NCBI GenBank assembly: GCA_050115015.1
Contig: JASFRI010000060.1
Span: 1-14,597 of the forward strand
Length of the DNA: 14,597 nt
Direction of reading: 5' to 3'
DNA from: JASFRI01 sp050115015
GTDB lineage: Bacteria > Acidobacteriota > Polarisedimenticolia > CBDVAL01
Both the position numbers and the translations under genes were made by a program. How positions within the stretch are numbered: the first letter of the stretch is position 1; each line of letters begins with the position of its first letter. Below, piece after piece: positions 14,597-14,597 of the stretch. Under the pieces are notes generated by a model. That model was given only the letters and a program-made list of their open reading frames with translations. It was not told where the DNA came from and did no database searches.

Positions 14597-14597
14597 C

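Noticed and set aside
1..14597. Mobile element, integrase, tRNA gene or CRISPR array
   Set aside because: I found no transposase-like frame, terminal inverted repeats, tRNA-like cloverleaf or regularly spaced short repeats. The only regular period is the TPR coding repeat.

Overview
This is a GC-rich (roughly 65-70 %) bacterial chromosomal window. It holds about eight protein-coding genes, tightly packed, with no tRNA, rRNA, insertion sequence or CRISPR array that I can see. Exported proteins with classical signal peptides, a membrane-anchored Ser/Thr kinase with kinesin-light-chain-type TPRs, and large cysteine-containing secreted multidomain proteins suggest a Gram-negative, environmental, high-GC lineage. 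Acidobacteriota, Gemmatimonadota, Myxococcota or a related uncultured phylum would fit. The phylum assignment is an impression, not a demonstration.

Left part, + strand (1-4112). The 3' portion of a HAMP-type sensor histidine kinase runs off the left edge. After a 105-bp gap containing an 18-bp inverted repeat comes a compact three-gene unit: a type III polyketide synthase (Cys-His-Asn triad intact), an FAD-dependent oxidoreductase of the geranylgeranyl-reductase/monooxygenase type, and an exported YceI-family lipid-binding protein. The three genes are joined by GTGA and ATGA stop/start overlaps, so they are almost certainly co-translated. The set resembles the phenolic-lipid/alkylquinone pathways built by a type III PKS plus a flavoprotein. 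It lacks the usual methyltransferase and adds a periplasmic polyisoprenoid-binding-like protein.

Middle, + strand (about 4200-9379). An exported DUF4097-like beta-rich protein is coupled by an ATGA overlap to a 1443-residue secreted protein. That protein has an uncharacterised N-terminal domain, fibronectin-like modules with a duplicated cysteine pattern, an Ig-like module and two jelly-roll (MAM/InhA-like) modules. It ends 16 bp from a convergent gene.

Right part, - strand (9396-14597). Read from right to left there is first a transmembrane Ser/Thr kinase-TPR protein, whose kinase domain is interrupted by an in-frame amber codon at 14468-14470. Next is a 201-bp gap with two copies of a CTGTACAG palindrome exactly 120 bp apart. 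Then comes a 666-residue secreted protein with a tail-fibre-like C-terminal domain and a terminal coiled coil. Last is a short ORF that matches only the C-terminal end of AsmA-family proteins and is probably a remnant.

The strongest candidate for an under-described system is the PKS / flavoprotein / YceI operon. The most unusual single base-level observation is the amber codon in the kinase.
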